Source: Podocnemis expansa
Lineage: Eukaryota > Chordata > Testudines > Podocnemididae
DNA: 64,000 bases
NCBI GenBank assembly: GCA_007922195.1
Contig: ML682125.1
Location: forward strand, 1,695,020-1,759,019
Reading direction: 5' to 3'
Numbering within the stretch: the first letter of the stretch is position 1; the number at the start of each line of letters is the position of its first letter. A program made the translations under genes and the position numbers. Positions 45,623-55,135 of this stretch are shown piece after piece. The notes beneath the pieces were generated by a model. It ran no database searches, was not told where the DNA came from, and worked only from the letters and a program-made list of their open reading frames with translations.

Positions 45623-45799
45623 GTAAGTGGGGGACACCAAGGGGCCTCCTGTCACAGATCCACAACATCTGACGTTGCCCCAGTATGTAACCAGTCCCTC
45701 AGGCGGGACCCTGTAGGTGTACCAGGCCTCAAGGACGCACATAGCTCACAGGGCAGGCCTGTAGTCTCCGTGGACTACGAGGTGACTCAACTCATATGA

Positions 45800-46588
45800 G
45801 TTGAGTCAACTACCTGTTGAGATTCAACAAGGACAAGTGCAAAGTCCTGCACTTAGGACAGAGAAATCCCATGTACTGCTATAGGCTGGGGACTGACCAG
45901 CTAAGTAGCAGCTCTGTAGAAGAGGACCTGCGTGTTATGGTGGACGGAAAGCTGGCTATGAGTCAACAGTGTGCCCTTGTTGCCAAAAAGGTCATCGGCA
46001 TATTGGGCTGCATCAGATTGAGGGATGTGATTATTTCCCTCTTTTCATTTCTGATGAGGCTGCATCTGGATCACTGTGTCCAGTTTTGGGCTTGCCCCTA
46101 TGAAAAAAGATGTGTACAAATTAGAAAAAGTCCAATGGAGGGCAACAAAAATTATTAGGGGCTGGTGGTACATGACTTATAAGGAGAGACTGAAGGAACT
46201 AGGCTTATTTTATCTTCAGAAGAGAAGACTGAGGGAGAATTTGATAACTACTTTCAGCTACTTAAAAGGATGCTCCAAAGAGGAGGGAGCTAGGCTGTTC
46301 TCAGTAGTAATGGAGGCCAGAACAAGGAGCAATGGTTTCACGCTGCAGCTGGGGAGGTCTAGGTTGTGTACTGGGAGAAACTTTCTCACTAGGAGGGTGG
46401 TGAAGCACTGGAAAGGGTTGCCTAGGAAAGTCGTAGAATCTCTATCTTTGGAAATTTTTAAGACCTGGTTAGACAAAACCCAGGCTGGGATGATTTAGTG
46501 GAAGTGATCCTGCTTTTAGCAGGAGGTTGGACTAGATGACCTCATGAGGTCCCTTCCAGCCCTAATATTCTATGATTTTGTGATTCTA
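45800..46588 (+). mobile_element. CR1 LINE (+), C-terminal ORF2 and 3' tail
   Basis: It starts at '[18 protein letters not shown]' and runs through the 'ELGLFYLQKRRLRENL' and '[19 protein letters not shown]' segments to the CR1 tail ('ccctaatattctatgattt'). A frameshift near 46080-46150 splits the frame. It sits 180 bp after DOCK exon 3, in the same direction. Confidence 0.88.
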
Positions 46589-47052
46589 AGACTGGGCCTT
46601 TGGGCCCCAGCAATCCCTGTCTCTCTCCATGGCTCCCTGCAGGAAGTCCAGCCAAGCCAGATTCCTGTGGTAGGCTTGTCCTGTGCCCCATCAAGGCACA
46701 AGGCCAACTATTTCCAGTGTCAGCAGGCAGCTTTCCCAAAGGAAAGTCACACTGTATTAGTCACTTGGCCTATGGAATCTGAAAGGCTTTAGGTTAGAAC
46801 ACAGAAAGAAAGGTCAAATCACAGTTCATCTGGCCAAGCCAGAGTCACCCCTTCGACAAGCTGCCATGGACCCATTTCATGCCCTGTCTCTTTCTCTTCG
46901 TCCTTAATTCCAAGAGAAAATAGCTGAGGCCCTCCAAAGGGCAGCCATTATTCCAGCCACCCTGACATCTATTTTCCTTTGTTTATACGCCTTTGAGGGT
47001 TTCATGCTGCTAACTGTCCATTGTTCAGTTGTTGTGGATGATCTCATTGTCT
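46589..47052. other. Intron; no gene seen
   Basis: No exon signals. This DNA and 47477-47700 appear to be one older dispersed element, perhaps an LTR, split by the MITE at 47061: 'ggaaactgagtcacacatgg' near 47610 is LTR-like. Class uncertain. Confidence 0.3.
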
Positions 47053-47060
47053 GTCTGGAT

Positions 47061-47468
47061 CAGAGGCATCGCTGGCGCTGGGCACCCGGGGCACGTGCCC
47101 TGAATCCCAGCGCCGGTGGCCCAGATGGGCTGGAGATCTGGGGCCCAGCCGCCAGCAGCTGCAGCGGCCCTGTTCCTGGCTGGGGATCTGGGGCCTGGCC
47201 ACCCGTGGCGCGGAATCTGGGGCCTGGCCTCCTGCGCCAGCGGCAGCCCCATCCCCAGCCGGGGATGCGGGACCCCGCTGCCTGCGGCCGCTTCCAGCCC
47301 CATGCCCAGCCGGGGATGTGAGGCCTAGCCGCCCACGGCGGCGCGATGGCTTCTGGCCCTGTCCCCAGCCAGAGGGCGGGGCCTGTGGGCTGGGGGGCAG
47401 GACCTGTGGGAAGTGGGCAGGGCCTGGGCCCGTGACCCGGGTCCTTCCCCGGGCCCATGACGCCCCTG
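47061..47468. mobile_element. GC-rich hAT-like MITE (CAGAGGCATCGCTGG family)
   Basis: It is related to 10556-11372: the left end CAGAGGCATCGCTGG, the right end 'catgacgcccctg'. Flanks 'gtctggat' (47053-47060) and 'ctctggat' (47469-47476) match at 7 of 8. Non-coding despite open frames on both strands. Confidence 0.72.
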
Positions 47469-48189
47469 CTCTGGATCCCTTTTTGGTCTGGGTGAGTTCT
47501 TTAACAACCGACTCATTCCCTGCAGATAGCGAGGTGGTGTCATGTCTCTTGCACTGCTCCAAGAGCAGCATTAACTACTTTTAACTTCTGAGTAACAATG
47601 CAAAGTACAGAGGGAAACTGAGTCACACATGGGTTTCTTAAAGCATTACAGAAAATTCCCAGGTCATCATACCCTCCCAGGATAGACTCTGTGCTGAACC
47701 ATCTCTAGTGAGAACACATGCACTTGTGCCACTGGTTCTGATGGTGCCACCCCGCTAAGGAGGGCAGTGCCAGTATATGCAGGCACTCTTTCACATCGGG
47801 TGACATGCTCTCTCGCACTCACAGATGTTCCTTCTTACCACTTGAGAGTCTCATTTCATAATCTGGGGATGGCCTCTGGGGAAGTTCTGTCTTCCACCTT
47901 CACCCATTAGCAAATAGTTTATTATTTTGGTGAGACATGGCTACTCTTGGAGGTCATGGTTGTGGGTTGTGGAAGAAAAGGCAAACTTTCTGGGAGCTGG
48001 AGCCAGTCCCTTGGAGGGCTTTGACCAGTTGGCTGGAGATTTTGTTTTGTGTTCTGTTCAATGGGGAGCCAGCACAGAAACCATTACAAGCACACCCTAT
48101 GTCCTGGCATTCCCATTCACTACTATAATTCTCTCTTGTTGCTGTCAGAATCATCTGTGCAAGGGGAGGAGGATCTCTCTACTTCCCCT

Positions 48190-48745
48190 CCCCAACAGGG
48201 CTGGATTAGGGGCCCAGGGCTGCCTATTCTTGTGTCCCCCCACCCCACCACCCCAGTGGTGCCCAGCCTGGGGGTGGAGGAGCCAGGCTTGACTGGGGCT
48301 GCAGGGGTCCATGGCTCGGTCAGCACTGGGGGGGGGGGGGCAGGACTGGATGGTGTGGATCCCCCCCATGGCCCAGCTTGTGCTGGGGTAGGGGCCAGGA
48401 CCTGCACCCTGGCCAGTGCTTGGGGGAAGGTCTGGAACTGAGGGGGTCCAGACTCTTCCAGTGGCCTGGCTGGTGCTGTGGGAGGGCCCGGGTGAGAGGC
48501 CTGGCTGGTACTGCACAGCACCTGCCCCACCCATGGGCTGGCTGTTCTGGGAGACCCTGACATCCTGCCAGAATCCAGCCCAGCGCTGAGCCAAGCAGGC
48601 TGATGGTGAGTGACAGCTGGCTGTGCGCAGCTCAGGCTGACCAGGGCTGGATTTTGGCAGGGTGTCAGGGTCCCCCTTTAGCCTGTGGCCCATGGCTGCA
48701 GCCCCCAAAGCTCCAGCCTTATTCCAGTTCCGCACCTCAAGCACA
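48190..48745. repeat. GC-rich MITE-like segment, ends unresolved
   Basis: It begins 'cagggctggattaggggc' in the style of the other CAGGGCTGG families. Possible right ends ('ccagaatccagccc' near 48570) lack matching flanks, and a second 'cagggctggattttggc' occurs at 48643. It contains a run of 11-12 G near 48330. Confidence 0.4.
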
Positions 48746-48894
48746 TCAACTGGTGGGGCACCCAGCCAACAGGAAATGATAAGTAGATAGTAGTTGTGTT
48801 AGTAGCATGGAAACCTCCATCAAGATCAGGGCTTCAGTGTAATAGGTGCTGTATGCAGAGAGGAAGAGACCGTTTCTTCCAAGCATCTGATGGA

Positions 48895-49065
48895 GGGGAA
48901 TTTTCTCCCAAGAAAGCTTGTGCCATAAATCCATGTGCTAGTCTTTGAAGTGGGAATTTCTCCCACAGAAACACCTGACATAAATAAATGTGTTAATCTT
49001 TAAATGCCACCAGACTCCTTGTTTGTTTTACTGAACTAGACTAACACGGCTTCTTCCCTGGAGGC
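48895..49065 (-). repeat. Foldback-family repeat, - orientation
   Basis: The complement of the family consensus: 'tttctcccaagaaagcttgt', 'tgttaatctttaaatgccac', 'cagactccttgtttgtttta' and 'ctgaactagactaacacggc'. It contains a partly duplicated 'tctcccacagaaa' unit. Confidence 0.68.
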
Positions 49066-49359
49066 CTTACAGTCTGAGGGTTTTTCTAGATGAGGATTTA
49101 AAGGTACAATGTCATCTAGCACATGTTTAAAAGTGTAGTGTAGACAAGGCTCTCTCATTTAACATAAGTGAAACTTCTTGAATAAAGCCCATGGGGAGAT
49201 TGGCCTTAACACCTGCTTCAACTCATGAAGTCAAAGTCCTGTCTAGGTGAGGCATTAACATCTGTAAATGAGCCCATGCTAACATACTTATCTAAACAAC
49301 GCCCAGACAGACAAACATGACAAAGGTGGGAGGAGAAAGGTACTAAAAAAATCTTTCAC

Positions 49360-49495
49360 TTTACAGTGGAGAACTGAGGCACAGAGGCTGATGACTTGCC
49401 AAAGGTGATGGACAGAACACATGGCAAAACTGGGATTTGAATCTAGATTTTCTGAGTCCCACCCAGCATTGTAACCACAAAGTCATCCTTCCTCC
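49360..49495 (+). repeat. MIR-type SINE
   Basis: 'gagaactgaggcacagaggc tgatgacttgccaaaggtg' followed by 'gatttgaatctagattttct gagtccc' is the MIR core and 3' region, an ancient tRNA-derived SINE of amniotes. Confidence 0.8.
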
Positions 49496-49567
49496 TTCAC
49501 ATGCAAGGGTTATTTCACATTTAGGCTATAACTGAAGATAAGATTAATCTAAATAAAAGATAAATAT

Positions 49568-50700
49568 CAATATATTCTTCTTTGAGTGGTCCCTGGGGGT
49601 GCTCCACTCGTGGTGTTGTGTCCCATGGTGTCCAGTATCAGAGATTTTTCTAGCTGCACAGGTAGTGTAGGCCGTGAATGTGCCCTACAGCTGAGGTCCA
49701 TTGGCAAGCTTCATTGGGCACAGGTGCAGCCGGAGCACTCCATTCCTTCCTAGCCACCAGTCCAGTTGGAGTGTCCTCTCCATAGTCTGAAGACTCCCAT
49801 GTTTTTTTCCTCAAAACTTCATTTTTTTGGGATACTTTTCCTCGTGTTTTTCTCTTATTCAGTTTTTTCTCTCTGTTCCTCCTGAAAAACAAAAAACCCA
49901 ACCAAACAAAAAAAATTTTTTTTCCTCACCATCTCTCCATCACCGTTTCTGCTGTTTATCCTCTTCCTCTCTCCTTTTCCTAAAAAAAAAAAAAAAAAAT
50001 TAGAAAAAGAAAAAGGAGAATTGTTAGGAGTGGCTTGTAACATTGCCTAAGACAAAATATACTAACACCAACTTCATATACAAAGACCATCTGAGAATCA
50101 GCTATCTTGACCATTGTGCCAGGTTCCTGTGGATTCAAACGTTGCTCAGTCAGTAACGACACCATGCCTGCTTTGGGCAATCACTCTTTGTGGGTTCGCT
50201 GTCTCAGGGAATCTCATGTTCCTGTTAAATGCCCACATTGCAAAAATTTAAGCTTTAGAGCTAGAAAGGATTAGGAACTCCTAAAACTTTTTCTACTGGA
50301 GAAATGTCTGAGACTCGCATCTGACCCAGGTCCTAGTAATTGCCCAATTGAATGTATTTCAAGGAAACGATCCTGATCTCTGGCTTCATCTCAGTCACTC
50401 AGAAAAAGCAGGTCCCCAATCTCGGTGTCACCTTCTAGTCATGCCAAACAGGCGAAAGGCTCCTCTGGCACTTCAGCACCAGTGAAGGCAAAGGACGATA
50501 AATGTCTTCATAAAGATGTGAGAAACCATGACAAAGCCCCATCCATTAGGGTATATGAAGAATTGTTTTGCTGCCCTCTAGTCACACCGCAAGGATGACA
50601 GCATTTCCTTACCCTGCCTCCAAGATTTAAATGCATTTTAACAGAAACCAACCCAAAGTGATCACCCTGGCATTGCAGGTGTGTCTGCTCAATACATCTT
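49568..50700 (+). mobile_element. DIRS-E: 5' fragment of a DIRS-type element
   Basis: It starts 'ttcttctttgagtggtccct' with 'gggggtgctccactcgtggt', matching the left terminal repeat of DIRS-C. A leader follows, then the gag N-terminus. The rest of the element is absent. The 3' limit is uncertain because the low-complexity gag region fades out before the LINE at about 50740. Confidence 0.75.
50118..50420 (+). pseudogene. DIRS-E gag N-terminus with Cys/His cluster
   Basis: The frame from 50118 reads 'CGFKRCSVSNDTMPALGNHS' then 'WVRCLRESHVPVKCPHC', the Cys/His cluster with the second Cys of the first pair changed to Ser. Next is 'FRARKD', a TAG, and 'LLKLFLLEK'. It is closest to DIRS-C. Non-functional. 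Confidence 0.72.
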
Positions 50701-50739
50701 TTCCTCCAACTCCTCAGCTGATGTTGGGACACAGTTTAC

Positions 50740-51100
50740 TCAGAGTACTTCCTTACAGGAGTGAGACCATTTCTGGGGTCCTGTTCTGGTGCCCACACTT
50801 AACTCAGAAAAGAGCTATGGGAATCATAGATTATTAGGATGGGATTTGAAGTGTCACCTCTTACTGAAACTGAAGAGACTTGGCCTACTTAATTTATCCA
50901 AGAAGAAAAAAGAGGTGACTTGATCAAGGTCTGTAAGTACTTAGATGAGGAGAAGACTTCTGATAGAAGAGGGCTTTTTAATCTAGCAAACTATTGTATT
51001 TTTGGTGAATTACAATCCAGTAATGAGAGGAAGCATACTCAGATGCCATATAGAATCTTTATTGGAAGAGAATTGAGATCAGAGGGAACCAGACAGATCA
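50740..51100 (+). mobile_element. L3/CR1-like LINE fragment
   Basis: 'tttctggggtcctgttctgg' and 'ccaagaagaaaaaagaggtg acttgatcaaggtctgtaag' correspond to ORF2 C-terminal residues RGDLIKVCKYL, followed by 'RRGLFNLAN'. Highly diverged. Confidence 0.65.
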
Positions 51101-51519
51101 ATGGTAATCCAAAAGACCACACAAACAACTGAAGAACAAGGTCCAGTGTTGTAAGCTGACAACAGACAAATTCAGAATGGAAATAAGGGGTCCATTATTA
51201 ACCTTGAGGGCAGTTAACACCAGAACAGCTTACCTGGCAGTGTGATGGGTTCTCCATGATTTACATGTGCCTGTAATGCAATTCAACAATCATGGCTGGC
51301 CCATGTCAGCTAACTTGGAGCTCATGGGACTTGGGCTATAGATGTTTGGGCTCAGACTCTGGGACCCCACAAGGGTGATGGGTCACAGGCCCTGGGCTCC
51401 AACTCAAGCCTGAACACCCACACTTCTCTATCTCACTCCCTTCCCAGGACTGAAAGGTATCTGTGTTTGCCCCTTCCCACCCGCAACTAATAGCTCTATC
51501 TGTCTGTCTGTCTGTGCAG

Positions 51520-51647
51520 AGTGTCGAGAGATGCTGCTGCATACAACAGTCCCCATCCTCCAGGAGCTGATTGAGAAAGGAGAGGAGGAGGAGGCTTGCA
51601 TTGAGCTTCTCAGCAATATCCTGGAGGTGCTGTACAAAGCCCAGAAG
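51520..51647 (+). CDS. DOCK-family GEF, internal exon (fourth in window)
   Basis: A 128-bp exon between a polypyrimidine '(tctg)n tgcag' acceptor and donor 'gtaaga'. Two bases complete the Glu codon opened by the previous exon, and the exon ends on a codon boundary. The product reads ECREMLLHTTVPILQELI, an acidic EKGEEEEA stretch, then CIELLSNILEVLYKAQK. 'ECRE-LL' and 'LLSNILEVL' are conserved landmarks of DOCK1-like proteins, where they also directly follow the RQKL segment. The next exon was not found in the remaining 12 kb. The acceptor tract is a short (TCTG)n repeat. Confidence 0.85.
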
Positions 51648-52329
51648 GTAAGAGCCCCATTACCCTAAGCACCAGCTGGTCAACCCTATCCAGCCATGGT
51701 GTTGGCATCATGTGGTTAAATGGGTTTGAGTAAAGAGTTCCTTTATGGGGGCATACATCAGGGCTGTGGCTGGCATTCCTCTCCCTTTACAAACATAGGG
51801 GGAAAGAGTCAGGGGGCATAGCCAGGGTTGTTGGGCTTTTGTGTAACTAGCCAAATGTTCCAGGCACTTTCCAATTAAATAAGATGGAGCACCTAAAGCC
51901 CTCAGAGAAGAAACCGTAGCAATTCTAGCTAAGTCAAATTATCATAATTTGATGGGCCAAGCCACAGCTGTCACTACAGTGCTGAGTGGCAAATATCATA
52001 GAGCAGCCCTATAATTCCTGACCAGACCTGCATGCCCTGGCCCTGGTCTGGGGCAGTGGGGAGCTCCTAAGGAACCAGAAAGCCCCAAGTCTTATGGAGC
52101 CCTGGTGGGAAAGTTTGTCAATGGTGTGCTGGCCTTTCTCTCTGCATACTAAGCCAAGGGGAAGTTGCCCAACCTATGTACATCACAAGACAGAGCAAAT
52201 GAAGTCATTACTTTTGTTCTTATTCATTTGTTGTATCTCAGAGTTCCAGTTGAAGTCATCCATTAGCTGACTCCTTTATAGACATATAACAGGTGTCTGT
52301 CTTGGACCTAGAGAGTTGCCAGTCTAAAT
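51648..52329. other. Intron downstream of DOCK exon 4; nothing seen
   Basis: No exon, RNA gene or clear repeat was recognised in this stretch. Confidence 0.35.
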
Positions 52330-52465
52330 AGACAAGACAGGCAAAGGTGGAGAGAAACAAAGTGTTCTTACCCCCTGGTCCGGACAGGTGAAGGGACTTA
52401 CCCAAACTTGTCACATGAAGCCTGTAGCAGAGGCCAGGGTAGAGTTCAGAGTCTCTCTGAGAAGG
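52330..52465 (+). repeat. Possible MIR-type SINE
   Basis: 'tagacaagacaggcaaaggt', 'ggtgaagggacttacccaaa' and 'agaggccagggtagagttca' follow the order of the MIR consensus with heavy divergence. Confidence 0.45.
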
Positions 52466-52469
52466 AGAT

Positions 52470-52640
52470 AATAGATTCATAGGCACTAAGGTCAGAAGGG
52501 ATCAGTATGATCATCTAGTCTGATTTCCTGCATAATGCAGGCCACAAAATCTCACCCATCTACTCCCACAATAAACCTATATCCTGTGACTGAGTTATTG
52601 AAGTCCTTAAAAGTTTAAATCATGATTTTAAAACTTTTAA
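52470..52640 (-). repeat. L3/CR1-like LINE 3' end (-)
   Basis: 'gattcataggcactaaggtc agaagggatcagtatgatca tctagtctgatttcctgcat' is the complement of the terminal block of an old CR1-clade LINE. Confidence 0.75.
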
Positions 52641-52652
52641 GATACAGAGAAT

Positions 52653-53175
52653 CAGGGCTGTCCCTGGGAGGGGCGGGGCCCTGGGCAAAGTGCCCTCTGT
52701 GAGATCCCCCTCAACCCCTGCCCCATGCACTGGGGGATGGGGCCGGCTGGCCCAGGGGGGAGGCAGACCCCTGCGTGGCCCCACCCATGCCGGGGCCCAG
52801 GCAAGGGGCCAAAAGGGCGGCTTGGTTCAGTGCTGCCAGTCTTCCCCCCACCCTCGCAACCCCAGGCCACATGCGCTGCTCTTTGCTCTGTGCCAAAGCA
52901 GTGGGGAGGTGGCAGGAGGCAGCATGGCCAGGGGGGTAGTGATTCTGGCTCTGCACTGCCTCCCGCCTGCTCCCCGCTGCTCCAGCATAGAGCCCAGAGC
53001 AGCGCACATGGGCTGGGCGGGGTGGGGAGCAGACTGGCAGCATCGAACCGGGTTGCCCTATTGGCCACTCACCCAGTCCCCGGCATGGGGGGGCAGTGGT
53101 GCAGCCCTGCAGGGCCCCCCAAAACATGGGGACCTGGGTGGCCGCCCCAGTCTTCCTACTCTAAGGAAGGCCCTG
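52653..53175. mobile_element. GC-rich hAT-like MITE with perfect 8-bp target duplication
   Basis: Left end CAGGGCTGTCCCTGG, right end 'aaggaaggccctg'. The flank 'cagagaat' is duplicated exactly (52645-52652 and 53176-53183). Family member of 15003-15482. GC-rich interior with spurious open frames on both strands. Confidence 0.88.
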
Positions 53176-54773
53176 CAGAGAATCAACCAGCAAGTGAGCC
53201 ATGTCCCACTCTACGGTGGAAGGTGGACCCCCCTACCCCCTCAGAGCTCTAGCCAATATGCCCAGGTGGAAATTTCCTTTCCAAACCCAAATACAGCAAT
53301 CAGTTAAATCCTGAGCAGGTGGGGAAGTCTTACCAGTCACCCCAGAAAAAATTTTCTATAATAACTCAGAACCCACCCCATACAATCTCCCTTCCCAGGC
53401 CACTGGCATATGCAACACCAGTGGTCAAAACTCAGTCTATTGTCAAAGCAGGCTGTACCATCATACTGTCCCCTCCATAAATGTATTGAGCTCAGTTTTG
53501 AAGGCAGATATGTTTTTTGCCCACACAGCTCCTCTTGGAAGGCTATTCCAGAACTTTACTCCTCTGGTGGTTAGAAACCTGTGTCTAATTTCAAGCCTAA
53601 ATTTCCTGATGAACAGTTTGTATCCATTTGTTCTGGTATCTACATTGGTGCTGTACTCAAATAATTTCTCTCCCTCCCTAGTGTTTATCCCTCTGATGTA
53701 TTTATGGAGAGCAATTATATCTCTCTTCAACCTTCTTTTGGTTAGACTAAACAAGCCAAGCTCCGTCAGTCTCTTCTCATGTCAGGTTTTCCATTCCATA
53801 GATCATCTTTGTAGCCCTTCCCTACACCTGTTCCAGTTTGAGTTCATCTTAAACAAGGGGGACCAGAACTGTGCACAATGTTCCAGATATGGTCTCACCA
53901 GCACCTTTTGTAATGGTACTAACACCTCCCTCTCTCTACTGGAAATATCTCACCTGATGCCTCCTAGTACTACATTCAGTTTTTTCACAGCCACATCACA
54001 TTGGTGGCTCATGGTCATCCTGTGATCAACCACTACTCCCAGGTCCTTTTCCTCCTCCATCAATTCCAACTGATGCGTGCCCCAATTATACGAAAAATTC
54101 TTATCTGTCCCTAGATGCATGACCTTGTACTCTCGGTTATTAAATTTCATCCTGTTCTTAATACATAAGTTTACAAGTTCATCCAGATCATTCTGTATGA
54201 TATCCCAATCCTTCTCTGTACTGGCAATATCCCCCAGCTTGGTGTCACCTGCAGACTTAATTCGCATATTCTCACTTTTTGTGCCATGGTCAGTAACAAA
54301 AAGGTTGATTAAGATCAGTCCCAAGACTGATCACTGAGGAACTCCACTACTAACCTCCCTGCAGCTTGACAGTTCACCCTTCAGTATGAGCCACTGTAGT
54401 CTCCCCTTTAACCAGTTCCTTATCCACCTTTCTATTTTCATATTAATCCCCATCTTTTGTAGCTTAACTAATAATTCCCTTTTTGGAACTGTATCAAATA
54501 CCTTGCTGAAATCTACATAAATTAAGTCTACCTCATTCCCTTTATCCCAAAAATCTGTTTTCTTAAAAAAGGAGATCAGGTTGTTCTGGCACGGTGTACC
54601 TTTTGTAAAGCCATGTTGTAATTCATCCCAGTTACTGTTATCCTCCATTTCTTTTAGTACTTTCTGTTTCAAAATTTTCTCCAGGACCTTGCACACTACC
54701 GAGGTTAAACTAAAAGGCCTATAGGTACCGGATCACTTTTGTTCCATTTCTAGAAAATAGGAACTATATTTTC

Positions 54774-54950
54774 TTCTTCGAGTGCTGCTCCTGTCCATTC
54801 CACCTTAGGTGTCTGCACGCCACGTGCACAGCTCGCCGGAAACTTTTCCCTTAGAGTACCCATAGGGTCGGCTGCAGCGCCCCCTGGAGTGGCGCCGCCG
54901 CCACTGCCTATATAAGCCCAGCCGACCCTGCCTCTCCTCAGTTCCTTCTT
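54774..54950 (+). repeat. DIRS-F left inverted terminal repeat
   Basis: The complement of 60533-60710, nearly perfect from 'ccttaggtgtctgcacgcca' to 'gttccttct'. It carries the TATA box at 54909. Confidence 0.92.
54909..54915 (+). promoter_or_regulatory. TATA box of DIRS-F
   Basis: TATATAA in a GC-rich setting near the inner edge of the left terminal repeat, about 230 bp before the gag ATG (55136). A start site about 25-30 bp downstream would lie at the inner edge of the repeat. Confidence 0.65.
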
Positions 54951-55135
54951 ACCGCCCTGTCGGTCGCTGGAACATCCCTGGCCTCGAGCGACAGCACGTG
55001 GCCGCGGAGTACCCGTCTGGACTTATCCAGTCCCTTTCGTTTGGTTTATTCTTTTTATTCTTTTTGTTATTTAGTTTATTGTGTTGGACTGTTAGTTACG
55101 TTTGTGGGAGCCCTCCCCGGGCCCGGGGCTGGGCT

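Noticed and set aside
52690..53307. 205-codon ORF and its opposite-strand partners as genes
   Set aside because: They are contained almost wholly in the MITE at 52653-53175 with a perfect target duplication.
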